From contig JAFZOL010000036.1 of the NCBI GenBank assembly GCA_017550625.1, positions 1 to 42,354 on the forward strand: a stretch of DNA of 42,354 bases. The letters run 5' to 3'. The notes beneath the pieces were generated by a model that was given only the letters and a program-made list of their open reading frames with translations, had not been told where the DNA came from and did not search any database. Positions 1 through 7,594 of the stretch are shown here, one piece after another. Within the stretch, counting starts at the first letter, position 1. Every line of letters starts with the position of its first letter. Position numbers and translations under genes: made by a program. Origin of the DNA: Clostridia bacterium (lineage in GTDB: Bacteria; Bacillota; Clostridia; Oscillospirales; Acutalibacteraceae).

Positions 1-58
1 CTTTTAATCTCAGAATCTCTTCTTCATAATCGTTAATGTGTTGGTACCTTTTTGCCAT
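1..58 (-). CDS. IS3-family transposase OrfA-type protein, N-terminal 19 residues only
   Basis: An ATG at 58 on the minus strand is preceded by GGAGG (70-66) with a 7-base spacer. The frame stays open to the left edge. The residues read MAKRYQHINDYEEEILRLK, which resembles the start of helix-turn-helix OrfA proteins of IS3-type elements in Clostridia. In that family OrfA binds the element ends and OrfB supplies the DDE integrase. Only 19 codons are visible, so family assignment rests on resemblance of the N-terminus and the IS-like surroundings. A stand-alone HTH protein cannot be excluded. Confidence 0.55.
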   Translation of the reverse strand, partial: MAKRYQHINDYEEEILRLK

Positions 59-65
59 AAAAATT

Positions 66-102
66 CCTCCTATGATACTCTCTTTCATTGTATCATAGGA
101 GG
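66..102 (-). promoter_or_regulatory. Perfect hairpin enclosing the transposase ribosome binding site
   Basis: CCTCCTATGATAC (66-78) and GTATCATAGGAGG (90-102) are perfect inverted repeats of 13 bp with an 11-base loop. On the minus strand the 3' arm contains the GGAGG that serves the ATG at 58. A transcript entering from outside would fold and hide this site. TACAAT (minus strand, 81-76 region) could be a -10 for an internal promoter whose transcript would start after the 5' arm and escape the fold. Pairing is seen; the regulatory role is inferred from similar arrangements in IS10 and IS50. Confidence 0.55.
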
Positions 103-173
103 GTTCTTTTTTCTATTGTCCGTTTTTACTGGACTTGTTCATTTGGACCGGAGGCATTTTTTGTCGAGTGGCA

Positions 174-1400
174 TCAGAACACGAGGTTCGACACGCCGAA
201 GAGGTTCGTCAGCTGCATGTAGAGGTTGATGAAGCGGGTCTCGAGCTGGGTGAAGAACGACACGAACTTGTACTTCACCATGAACCACGTATCGTCGCCC
301 TTGATGTCGGCGTAGTGATAAAACTCGGTGGAATAGGTGGTGGTATCATTGACGTCAAGGTCGATGACGCGCACGCCGCGCAGCCTCGTGAGGCCGTAGG
401 CCGCCACGCCGCAGGTGGGGACGTTGATCCAATCCATCGGGAAGTCGGGGTCGTTGTTCGGGATGATGAAGCTGTTGACGTGGTCATGGCCCGACACGCA
501 GGCGATCACGCCGCCCTGCGCCTTGAGGGCGTCGTATTCGCCGCCGTCGTCTTCGCTGCAGGCGGAGGATTCGTTGATCTCGGAGCCCTCTTTCGCGCGG
601 TCGGGGATCTTATAATACTGGCCGTGATAGTTATAGGTGCCGCCGGTGACGGAGAACTCGGTCTTCTCGTAGTTGTCGTAGATCTGCGGCATGATGATGT
701 GCTGGAACACGATGGAGTTCACGTTGCCGAGCTTGTCGGACGTGGCCTTGTACCAGTTGAGCTGCGTGCCGCGCACGTGGTCGTAGCCGCCGTTGCCGTC
801 GTTCGCGTAGGTGCCGGAATCGAACATCCAGAGGTTGAACTTCACTTCGTCCGACGTAGCGGAGGCGTAGATCGGCACGTTGTAGGTGCCGCAGTGCTCG
901 AGGGCCTCGGTGTAATGCTCGCCGTCGACCCACTTGTCTTCGTCGATGCCGATGAAGCAGCTGTACTGCATCATCACGGCCATCTGCTCTTCTTTCGAGT
1001 AGTCGTTCGACTGGTCGTCGTGGTTGCCGAACACGGCCGCGACCGGCGCGCCGACGCCGCGGTCATAAAGGCCCTGCAGCATCTCCATCACCGCGCGCAG
1101 CGCCTTTTCGCTGTTCTTCGGGTTCTTGGTGGAGCTGCCGTAGATGTTGTCGCCTGTCATGACGATCACGTCGGGCTTGAGCTGTTCAACGGAAGTCTCG
1201 ATGAATTCTTTCGTGATGTTCGAGAGGTTCTGGTCGTCCTGGATGTCGGCAAGGATCAGGATGCGGAACTTGCCGTTCTCGTTGAAGTGCAGGTGCGCCT
1301 TTTCGGCGGGCGTTTGGGCCGCGGCGGCCGAGACGGGCAGCATGCACGTGAAGAGCAGCACGATCGCCGCGAGCACGGCGACAAAGCGTTTGGTTGTCAT
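174..1400 (-). CDS. Secreted calcineurin-like metallophosphoesterase
   Basis: 408 residues with a clear export signal (basic start, hydrophobic 8-24, SAAAAQ cleavage region). The calcineurin-like signatures are in order: D52-I-Q54, GDN 83-85, GNHD 125-128, a lone metal-ligand His at H234 and GHDH 304-307. The family hydrolyses phosphomono- or diesters at a two-metal site; the substrate here is unknown. Motif I is normally D-x-H, but this protein has D-x-Q, so one metal ligand is altered. It belongs to the same broad type as the protein at 4693-5805, which keeps D-x-H. The ATG at 1400 follows AAAGGAG at good spacing. The gene diverges from the operon starting at 1640 and has its own promoter. 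Confidence 0.85.
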   Translation of the reverse strand: MTTKRFVAVLAAIVLLFTCMLPVSAAAAQTPAEKAHLHFNENGKFRILILADIQDDQNLSNITKEFIETSVEQLKPDVIVMTGDNIYGSSTKNPKNSEKALRAVMEMLQGLYDRGVGAPVAAVFGNHDDQSNDYSKEEQMAVMMQYSCFIGIDEDKWVDGEHYTEALEHCGTYNVPIYASATSDEVKFNLWMFDSGTYANDGNGGYDHVRGTQLNWYKATSDKLGNVNSIVFQHIIMPQIYDNYEKTEFSVTGGTYNYHGQYYKIPDRAKEGSEINESSACSEDDGGEYDALKAQGGVIACVSGHDHVNSFIIPNNDPDFPMDWINVPTCGVAAYGLTRLRGVRVIDLDVNDTTTYSTEFYHYADIKGDDTWFMVKYKFVSFFTQLETRFINLYMQLTNLFGVSNLVF

Positions 1401-1447
1401 AGGGGGTCTCCTTTCGGGGGCTTTTCGCCCGACATATATTCATATTA

Positions 1448-1475
1448 ATTGTAGCACGTTTTTCGGATTTGTAAA
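1448..1475 (-). promoter_or_regulatory. Sigma-A promoter for the metallophosphoesterase at 174-1400
   Basis: On the minus strand TTTACA (1475-1470), a 16-base spacer and TACAAT (1453-1448) preceded by TGC (extended -10). It lies about 50 bases upstream of the ATG at 1400. Confidence 0.6.
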
Positions 1476-1558
1476 GCGTCATTTTTAAAAACCCCGGATT
1501 TTTCGGCGGCGGGCGCGCCTCAAAATGTAAAAAAACAAAAAACTTCACGGTTTTTCTC

Positions 1559-1586
1559 TTGCTTTTTTTGCGGGTTTTGGTATGAT
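1559..1586 (+). promoter_or_regulatory. Sigma-A promoter for the 1640-6596 operon
   Basis: TTGCTT (1559-1564), 16-base spacer, TATGAT (1581-1586). It sits about 50 bases upstream of the first gene and back to back with the promoter at 1448-1475. Confidence 0.5.
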
Positions 1587-1639
1587 TAAAATAGGTATAT
1601 ATAAGGAAAATCCACCTGAAACGAAAGGCAGGGATCCTG

Positions 1640-2935
1640 ATGAAGACTGCGATCATCGCGGGCGCGGGCCACGGCGGCCTCGTTGCCGGCGCGAAGCTTG
1701 CCGAAAACGGCTGGCGCGTGATCTTGGCGGAAAAAGGCGACCGGGAGGGCCTCGGCTACGACTGGGAAGACACGATGCCGAAATCCGCCTATGAAGAGGC
1801 GGGGCTCGCCACGCCCCCCGAAGACGAGCTCCCGTATATGGAGCGCATGTGCTACTATAGCGCCAACAAGCAAAAACCCCTGCCCTCGCCCGGCGGCAAG
1901 AGCAAGTATATCGTATACGCCGACCGCAAGGAGCTGCTCAAAAGTCTTGTGAAGCGCGCCGAGGACGCGGGTGTGGAGCTGCTGTTCGGCTGCGAGATCC
2001 TCTGGGCGACGTATGAGACGAACCGCGTGACGGGCGTGACCTGCCGCTACGGGGAGGAGACGATCACCCTCAAGGCGGACATCGTGATCGACGCCGCGGG
2101 CATGGATTCGCCCGTGCGCCGCAGCCTGCCCGCCCACTTCGGCATCGAAAGGGAGATCAGCCGCGTGGACACCATCCACGTCTGGCGCGGCTATTATGCC
2201 AACACCACGGGCGAGCGCGCCGACCCCGCGTATAACGTGTATTTCTTCCACTGCGGCAAGCCCGGCATGGACTGGGCGATCACGAACGACGACAACGTCG
2301 ACATCCTCGTGGGCGCGTTCGGGCATTTGAGGCAGTCGGACGTGGACGAGGCGATCGCCGACTTCAGGACGATGTATCCGCAGATGGGCGACACGCTCAT
2401 CCGCGGCGGCCAGGCGGACCACATCCCGATCAGGCGCACGCTGCCGGTGTTCGTGTTCAACGGCTACGCGGCAGTCGGCAACTCCGCGTGCATGACCGAG
2501 CCCTTGAGCGGCTCCGGCATCATGCTGAGCATCCGCGCCGGCAACATCCTCGCCGATACGCTCATCCAGTCCGGCGGCGACACCACGGCGTGGGCGCTGT
2601 GGCCGTATAACCGCGACTATATCCGCAAATGCGCCGAGCCCTATTACGGAGACCTGATCATCAAGAAGTTTTTGGCGGGCCTCAAGGCCGAGGACGTGGA
2701 CTTTTTCATCGACAAAAACATTCTCACGGTGAAGGAGCTCACGAGCCGCGGCGACCCCTATACCGCCCGCGCGCTCGTGGAGAAACTGAACCTATTGCGC
2801 CGCCCCGACCTGCTGCCGGGCGTGGCGAAGCTGGGCGCGGGGCTCGCCACTCTTCAGCTCGTGAAGAGCGCCCTGCCGGAGGAATACGACCGCGACAAGC
2901 TGAAGAAGTGGAGAGAGGCCGCGGGGCGCATGTGA
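1640..2935 (+). CDS. FAD-dependent oxidoreductase (geranylgeranyl-reductase / tryptophan-halogenase-like fold)
   Basis: 431 residues. The N-terminal Rossmann motif is GAGHGG (G8, G10, G13), with E31 at the end of beta-2 as in FAD binders. A second FAD signature, DAAG, is at 151-154. A later GNSACMTEPLSGSGI segment matches the pyrophosphate/flavin-contacting motif of p-hydroxybenzoate-hydroxylase-fold enzymes. The protein is soluble with no signal peptide. It should reduce or oxidise a small organic substrate, which I cannot name. It is the first gene of a same-strand set with gaps of 32, 24 and 11 bases, ahead of a GH127-like protein, a metallophosphoesterase and a sugar isomerase, so a sugar-derived substrate is possible. 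The start has a modest GGCAGGGA ribosome site. Confidence 0.75.
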   Translation: MKTAIIAGAGHGGLVAGAKLAENGWRVILAEKGDREGLGYDWEDTMPKSAYEEAGLATPPEDELPYMERMCYYSANKQKPLPSPGGKSKYIVYADRKELLKSLVKRAEDAGVELLFGCEILWATYETNRVTGVTCRYGEETITLKADIVIDAAGMDSPVRRSLPAHFGIEREISRVDTIHVWRGYYANTTGERADPAYNVYFFHCGKPGMDWAITNDDNVDILVGAFGHLRQSDVDEAIADFRTMYPQMGDTLIRGGQADHIPIRRTLPVFVFNGYAAVGNSACMTEPLSGSGIMLSIRAGNILADTLIQSGGDTTAWALWPYNRDYIRKCAEPYYGDLIIKKFLAGLKAEDVDFFIDKNILTVKELTSRGDPYTARALVEKLNLLRRPDLLPGVAKLGAGLATLQLVKSALPEEYDRDKLKKWREAAGRM

Positions 2936-2967
2936 GACTCCCCTTTTGAGGACGAAAGGAGCAAACG

Positions 2968-4668
2968 ATGGAACAGGGACGGTATGAGCATTTTGACCCG
3001 CTCGGGAGCGCGTATCTCGTGCGGCGCTATATCATGAACATGGTGGACGAGAACCGCGACTTTCTGCCCTATTGGCTGCTGCTGCCCAACAAAAAGCCCG
3101 CCGAGGCCGCGCACTGCCGCGTGGACGACGCCGAGCTCGTGGGCTCGTGGTACGAAGGGCTCACGTTCGCGATGCGCATGCTCGGCGACCCCGAGACCGG
3201 CGAAGACGTGCGGCAGGGGCTGAGAAGGCACCTCATGAAGTCGTGGGGCGAGCACGGGCTCAGATACTCCGAGCCCTATCCGTGGACGCACACGATCCAC
3301 GCGTCGTTCCACGAGATGGGCTACATCCTGCCCGCCCTGAACCTGATCGTCGAGGAATATCCCGACGACGAAGAGGCCGAAAAGCGCGCGAGCGAGCTCG
3401 TGCGCGGCATGCGGGGGCTCGTCATCGAGCGCAAGGTGCGCTCGTTCTGGTCGGGCGACTACCCCGAGACCGAAAAGTTATATGAATTCCCGAACGACAT
3501 CTATCTCGCCGACGGCGGCTTTGACCTCACGCACCACACCGGGCGCGGAGAACAGGCGATCAGAAACGCCGTTGTGGTGCCCGCCCTCGTGCGCCGCTGG
3601 GAGCTGACCGGCGACGAGGTCGCGCTCGACCTCGCCGAAGGGATCACGAACCACGTGCTCGGGCCGTCGCGCTATTTCTCGTACGACATGCATTTCTTCG
3701 GGCACGTGCACTCCGCCGTGTGGTTCGCCTCGGGCATTGTGAAGCTCGGCAGACTGACCGGGAATGAAACATACATCAAAAAGGGAAAGGGCATCTACGA
3801 CTTCGTGCGGTCGCTGTCGTCCGACTTCGGCTGGGTGCCCGAATACGCGCGCTGGCACGCGCCGAACGAGGAGCACTGCGAGACCTGCTGCATCAAGGAC
3901 ATGCTCGTGTGCGCCAAGGAGCTCGTCGACTGCGGCTACGCGGAATACTGGGGCGACCTTGACCGCTTCGCCCGCAACCAGCTGATGGAAAACCAGGTGC
4001 GCTATACGGGGTACGTGGTCAGCGACGACACCCGCCCCGACGAAAACGGCATCACCTACCGCGCCATCGGCGACCGCATGCTCGGCGGCTTTACGGGCGG
4101 CAGCGAGCCGAACTCGATGTCGCTTTCGCGCTTCCGCTCGATCGCGGGCTGCTGCGTGGGCACCGCCCCCGTTGCGCTCAAGACCGTGTACGACGCTTCG
4201 GTGACCGAAGAAAACGGCGCGTTGATCGTGAATATCGCGTTCGACCGCGAGACGCCGGAGCTTAGCGTCCGGTCGTTCATCCCGGACGAGGGGAAGATCG
4301 CCGTCACCGCGAAAACCCACTGCCGCGCGGGCTTCAGGATTTACGACTGGATGAAGGAGCCCTTGTTCACCGTCGACGGCAGAGAAGCCGAAGGGAGAAC
4401 GGAAAACGGGACGGTTGTTTTCGGCCTCGCCGCGGGGCAGACGCTGGAGATCACGTTCCCGCTCGGGACCGAAGAAGTGGCAGAACAGGTGCGCGAAGAG
4501 CCCTACACCGTGTTCTGGCGCGGGCCCGACGTTGTGCGGCTGCTGCCCGAGGGCAGCCACGTGCGGCTCTATCAGCGGGATAAATCCATTCCGAAGGTGC
4601 TGCCGAAGCCCGAGGACGTGGAATACACCGGTGCCGTGAACTACGGCCCGACCCAACAGAAGCAATAA
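2968..4668 (+). CDS. GH127-like (beta-L-arabinofuranosidase family) alpha/alpha-barrel protein
   Basis: 566 residues, no signal peptide, so cytoplasmic. The central part has the helical-barrel look of DUF1680/GH127. The active-site signature is recognisable: E305-T-C307-C (in HCETCCIKDM) and GCC at C395-C396. These match the Glu and three Cys that bind zinc and carry out cysteine-based catalysis in characterised GH127 enzymes. The C-terminal third is beta-rich, also as in that family. The length is somewhat shorter than typical members (about 600-650). Predicted role: hydrolysis of an L-arabinofuranoside or related glycoside inside the cell. AAAGGAG precedes the ATG. The placement suggests joint action with the flanking oxidoreductase, phosphoesterase and isomerase. 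Confidence 0.75.
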   Translation: MEQGRYEHFDPLGSAYLVRRYIMNMVDENRDFLPYWLLLPNKKPAEAAHCRVDDAELVGSWYEGLTFAMRMLGDPETGEDVRQGLRRHLMKSWGEHGLRYSEPYPWTHTIHASFHEMGYILPALNLIVEEYPDDEEAEKRASELVRGMRGLVIERKVRSFWSGDYPETEKLYEFPNDIYLADGGFDLTHHTGRGEQAIRNAVVVPALVRRWELTGDEVALDLAEGITNHVLGPSRYFSYDMHFFGHVHSAVWFASGIVKLGRLTGNETYIKKGKGIYDFVRSLSSDFGWVPEYARWHAPNEEHCETCCIKDMLVCAKELVDCGYAEYWGDLDRFARNQLMENQVRYTGYVVSDDTRPDENGITYRAIGDRMLGGFTGGSEPNSMSLSRFRSIAGCCVGTAPVALKTVYDASVTEENGALIVNIAFDRETPELSVRSFIPDEGKIAVTAKTHCRAGFRIYDWMKEPLFTVDGREAEGRTENGTVVFGLAAGQTLEITFPLGTEEVAEQVREEPYTVFWRGPDVVRLLPEGSHVRLYQRDKSIPKVLPKPEDVEYTGAVNYGPTQQKQ

Positions 4669-4692
4669 CCAGGCAATTAAGGAGGAGCCGTT

Positions 4693-5805
4693 ATGAAAAA
4701 ACTGACGAAAAAAACGAAGCTGATCGTGCTGTGCGCCGTGCTCGCGGCGGTGCTGATCGCGGGGTTCATCGTGTATAAAGCCGTGATCCCCCAGCCGCTC
4801 AACTACAAGATCAAGAGCATCGAGGCGGCGGGCACGACCGTGGAGATCGTGGAAGAGACCGAAGACAGCGTGACGATCAAAAAGACGGGCGAGGGCGAAT
4901 TCAAGGTGCTGATGTTCACCGACATGCACCTCGACGGCAAGAACGAGACGTCGAAGGTGACCGTTTCGCACCTCGTGGAGAACATCCGGAAAGAGAAGCC
5001 GGATCTCGTGATCCTCGGCGGCGACAACGTCACTTCGGGCATGAACCGCAAGCGCGCCAAGCAGCTCGGCGAGATCTTCGAGAAGCTCGGCGTTTACTGG
5101 GCGGGCGTGCTCGGCAATCACGAGGGCGACAACACCTGGTCGATCACGCGCACCGAGATGGTGGAGATCTTTTCGTCCTACGACCACTGCCTCATGCGCC
5201 GCGGGCTTGAATCCGCCACCGGCGACTGCAACTATTCGCTGAACATCCTGAACCCCGACGGCACGCTGATGCAGACCTTCTTTTTCTTCGACACCTTCGA
5301 CATGATCTCGGAGGGGCGCAGGGCGGAATACGGCATCACGAAGAACAAAGCCACCGACGGCGTGCGCGCCGACCAGGTTTCGTGGTACAAGACGAAGCTC
5401 GCCGAGACCAAAGAGAAATACGGCGACTTCAAATCCATCGTGGTGCTGCACATCCCGCTGATGCAGTATACGACCGCGCTGGACGAAAACACCCCGATCA
5501 TCGAGGGCGTGAACCTCGAGAGCCCCTGCAGCTCCGACATCGATATGGGCCTGTTCTCGGCGATCAAGGAGGGCGGCTCCACCAAGGCCGTGTTCTGCGG
5601 GCACGACCACCTCAATAACTACCGCATGTCGTATCAGGGCATTCTGCTCTGCTACATCGAGAATTCCGGCTACGGCTCCTACACCACCGCCTCGAAGCTC
5701 GGCTACGAGGAGAAGGACTGGCTGCAGGGCTATACGAAGCTGACGCTGCACGCGGACGGGACGTTCGCGATACTCAACGTGCGCAACAGCGAGGGCATGG
5801 AATAA
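4693..5805 (+). CDS. Membrane-anchored calcineurin-like metallophosphoesterase
   Basis: 370 residues. A basic start and hydrophobic segment at about 10-30 with no cleavage site suggest a signal anchor with the enzyme outside. Metallophosphoesterase motifs are complete: D77-M-H79, GDN 110-112, GNHE 141-144, H253 and GHDH 303-306. It resembles the DCR2-like subgroup and the protein at 174-1400, but keeps the standard D-x-H. The substrate is not known. It lies 24 bases after the GH127-like gene and 11 bases before the isomerase gene. GGAGGAG precedes the ATG. Confidence 0.85.
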   Translation: MKKLTKKTKLIVLCAVLAAVLIAGFIVYKAVIPQPLNYKIKSIEAAGTTVEIVEETEDSVTIKKTGEGEFKVLMFTDMHLDGKNETSKVTVSHLVENIRKEKPDLVILGGDNVTSGMNRKRAKQLGEIFEKLGVYWAGVLGNHEGDNTWSITRTEMVEIFSSYDHCLMRRGLESATGDCNYSLNILNPDGTLMQTFFFFDTFDMISEGRRAEYGITKNKATDGVRADQVSWYKTKLAETKEKYGDFKSIVVLHIPLMQYTTALDENTPIIEGVNLESPCSSDIDMGLFSAIKEGGSTKAVFCGHDHLNNYRMSYQGILLCYIENSGYGSYTTASKLGYEEKDWLQGYTKLTLHADGTFAILNVRNSEGME

Positions 5806-5816
5806 GGAGGAAAAGC

Positions 5817-6596
5817 ATGAGATTCGGCGTCTGCTTCCGCCCGAACGACATCGGGCAGGTCGCCGTCGCGAAGGCGGCGGGCTTCGACTACATGGAATGC
5901 AATTTCGTACACGTGTCGCGCATGGACGACGAAACGTTCGCCTCGTTCGCCGCGGCGCTCAGAGAGCACGGCCTCCCGTGTGGGGCGGCGTGCGTGCTGC
6001 TGCCGGGCGAGATGAGCCTGCACCGCGGCTTCGACCCCGAAGAGACGGCGGCGTTTCTCAGAGAGGGGCTCAAACGCCTCGTGCCCCTCGGCCTTGAGCG
6101 GGTCTCGTTCGGCTCCGGCGGCGCCAGAGGCGTGCCCGAGGGCGTGACCTATCCCGAGGCGGCGAAGAACCTCATCCGCGCGCTGAGGGACGTGATCGGC
6201 CCCGTGACCGCCGAGTTCGGCGTGACCGTGGCCATCGAACCGCTCAGACGCAACGAGTGCAACATGATCAATACCCTGCGCGAGGGCGCGATGCTCGCCG
6301 CCGCCGTGGGCCTCGACAACGTGAAGCTCCTCGTGGACGTCTACCACATGGCGCCGGAGGAGACGCTGGACGACATCCGCAAAATGAAGGGCGTGCTGGC
6401 GCACGCGCACATTTCGCAGCCGTTTTCGACCAGAGGGCTCAAGCGCGACTACCCCACGGACCCCGACGCCTACGACTACAAGGGCTTTCTCGACGCCGCT
6501 GCCGAGGCGGGCGTCCCGACCTGCTCGGTGGAGGCGGACTGCGTCGACTTCAACGTCGAATACCCCGCCGCTGCGCGGCTGCTCAAAAGCCTGTAA
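5817..6596 (+). CDS. TIM-barrel sugar (phosphate) isomerase/epimerase
   Basis: 259 residues, the usual size for the AP-endonuclease-2/xylose-isomerase-like TIM-barrel family. Candidate metal-site residues fall at expected strand ends: E141 (AIEPLRRNE), D174 and H177 (LVDVYHM), H198 (AHAHIS) and E239 (SVEAD). These enzymes isomerise or epimerise keto sugars such as tagatose, allulose or inosose derivatives. The substrate cannot be read from sequence. AAGGAGG lies 6 bases upstream of the ATG, and the gene ends the operon at a strong terminator. With the GH127-like and FAD genes it supports a carbohydrate pathway. Confidence 0.8.
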   Translation: MRFGVCFRPNDIGQVAVAKAAGFDYMECNFVHVSRMDDETFASFAAALREHGLPCGAACVLLPGEMSLHRGFDPEETAAFLREGLKRLVPLGLERVSFGSGGARGVPEGVTYPEAAKNLIRALRDVIGPVTAEFGVTVAIEPLRRNECNMINTLREGAMLAAAVGLDNVKLLVDVYHMAPEETLDDIRKMKGVLAHAHISQPFSTRGLKRDYPTDPDAYDYKGFLDAAAEAGVPTCSVEADCVDFNVEYPAAARLLKSL

Positions 6597-6612
6597 ACGA
6601 AATAAAAAATGA

Positions 6613-6638
6613 GACCCCGCTGCCGTAGCAGCGGGGTC
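6613..6638. terminator. Bidirectional intrinsic terminator
   Basis: GACCCCGCTGC (6613-6623), loop CGTA, GCAGCGGGGTC (6628-6638). The T-rich side on the minus strand (from AATAAAAAAT, 6601-6610) serves the convergent PstS-like gene; the plus side has only a weak T tract. It separates the two convergent operons. Confidence 0.8.
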
Positions 6639-6654
6639 CTTGTGTTATTCCCGC

Positions 6655-7566
6655 TTATTTTGTCCGGGTCGGGTAGTTCTCGTTCTTCACGAGCTGCCGG
6701 CCCTCAGCCGAGCAGATCCAGTTATAGAGCGCGCGCTCGGGGCTGTCGTCGGGGGCGGAGGCGCGGATGACGACGTAGAAGTCGTTCGTGAGCGGATAGC
6801 TGCCGTCGCCGATCGTGCCGTTCGAGGGCTTAACGCCGTCCACCGAGAGGATCTTCGCGGTGTCGAGCTTTTCTTTCTCCATGTTCGTGAGGTAGTAATA
6901 CACCGTGTAGCCGAGCGCGCCCTCGCTGTTGTCGTAGTCCGCCACGGCCTCGAGCAGGCCGATCATCGAGGGGATCTGCAGGCCGACGGGCGCCTCCATG
7001 AGGTCGGGCCCGAGGTTCACGAGCTTGTCGAACAGCGTCTGGCTGCCGGAATCCCTGTTGCGCTGATACGGGATCAGCTCGACGTTATTGCCGCCGAGCT
7101 CGCTCCAGTTTTCGACCTCGCCGCGGTAGACGGACTTGATCTGCTCGAGCGAGAGGTTTTCGACCGGGTTCTCTTTGGAGCAGATGAACACGAGGGCGTC
7201 CACGCCGATGGGGGTCATCTCGAGCTCCACGCCCTTGCCGCGGACGTATTCTTTGGCCTCTTCGCTGGGCTCGTAGGCGAGCAGGATATCGAAGCCGCCG
7301 TCGACGATCGCCTTGTAGTTGTCGGTGGTGGAGCCGGCGAAGGTGATGAGATCGTTGGCCGCTTCGCGCGTGATCCCGAGGACCGTGGCGGTGACGGCCT
7401 GCCCGAGCGGCAGGTTCGCGAGCGACCCGCCCATCTTCGGGTAATTTTCTTTTGTGAACGTAAAGTCGGTCTGCACCTGTCCGTTGTCCGTTTCTTCCGC
7501 GCCGCAGGCGGCGAAGGCGAACAGCAGGGAGAGGATCAGCAGCAGGGCAAGAACGGTTTTTTTCAT
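6655..7566 (-). CDS. PstS-like phosphate-type substrate-binding lipoprotein
   Basis: 303 residues from the ATG at 7566, which has AAAGGAG at proper spacing. An ATG at 7584 in the same frame is less likely because the ribosome site would lie inside the gene. Lipoprotein signal with lipobox AFAAC (C21). The body resembles PstS-type periplasmic-binding-protein-2 domains: FAGSTTDNY near the anion-binding loop, then LSLEQIKSVYRGEVENW and NRDSGSQTLF, typical of phosphate-binding proteins. No PstC, PstA, PstB or PhoU gene is in the window, so the permease is elsewhere or the protein is a sensor. It follows the lipoprotein gene at 7595-9337 by 28 bases. Confidence 0.8.
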   Translation of the reverse strand: MKKTVLALLLILSLLFAFAACGAEETDNGQVQTDFTFTKENYPKMGGSLANLPLGQAVTATVLGITREAANDLITFAGSTTDNYKAIVDGGFDILLAYEPSEEAKEYVRGKGVELEMTPIGVDALVFICSKENPVENLSLEQIKSVYRGEVENWSELGGNNVELIPYQRNRDSGSQTLFDKLVNLGPDLMEAPVGLQIPSMIGLLEAVADYDNSEGALGYTVYYYLTNMEKEKLDTAKILSVDGVKPSNGTIGDGSYPLTNDFYVVIRASAPDDSPERALYNWICSAEGRQLVKNENYPTRTK

Positions 7567-7594
7567 AGTTTTTCTCCTTTTCATAGTTTCTCTT

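Larger units (their letters stand above)
1..141 (-). mobile_element. 5' end of an IS3-type insertion sequence, cut by the window edge
   Basis: The first ~140 bases are much more AT-rich than the rest of the window and hold the start of a transposase-like frame reading leftwards. Outside it lies TGTCCGTTTTTACTGGAC (117-134) followed by TGTTCA (136-141). Read on the minus strand this gives TGAACA at the outer edge, a plausible TG-type terminus of an IS3-family element. The exact terminus is a guess, because the other end and any target duplication lie outside the window. Confidence 0.5.

Noticed and set aside
135-1448. A 437-codon plus-strand frame opposite the first metallophosphoesterase
   Set aside because: The composition is almost all Val, Ala, Gly, Asp and His repeats, the mirror image of the codon use of the real gene.
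3478-5751. A 757-codon open frame on the minus strand
   Set aside because: It lies opposite the GH127-like and phosphoesterase genes, is rich in Arg, His, Val and Ala, has no ribosome site and no recognisable motif; in high-GC DNA such antisense frames are common.
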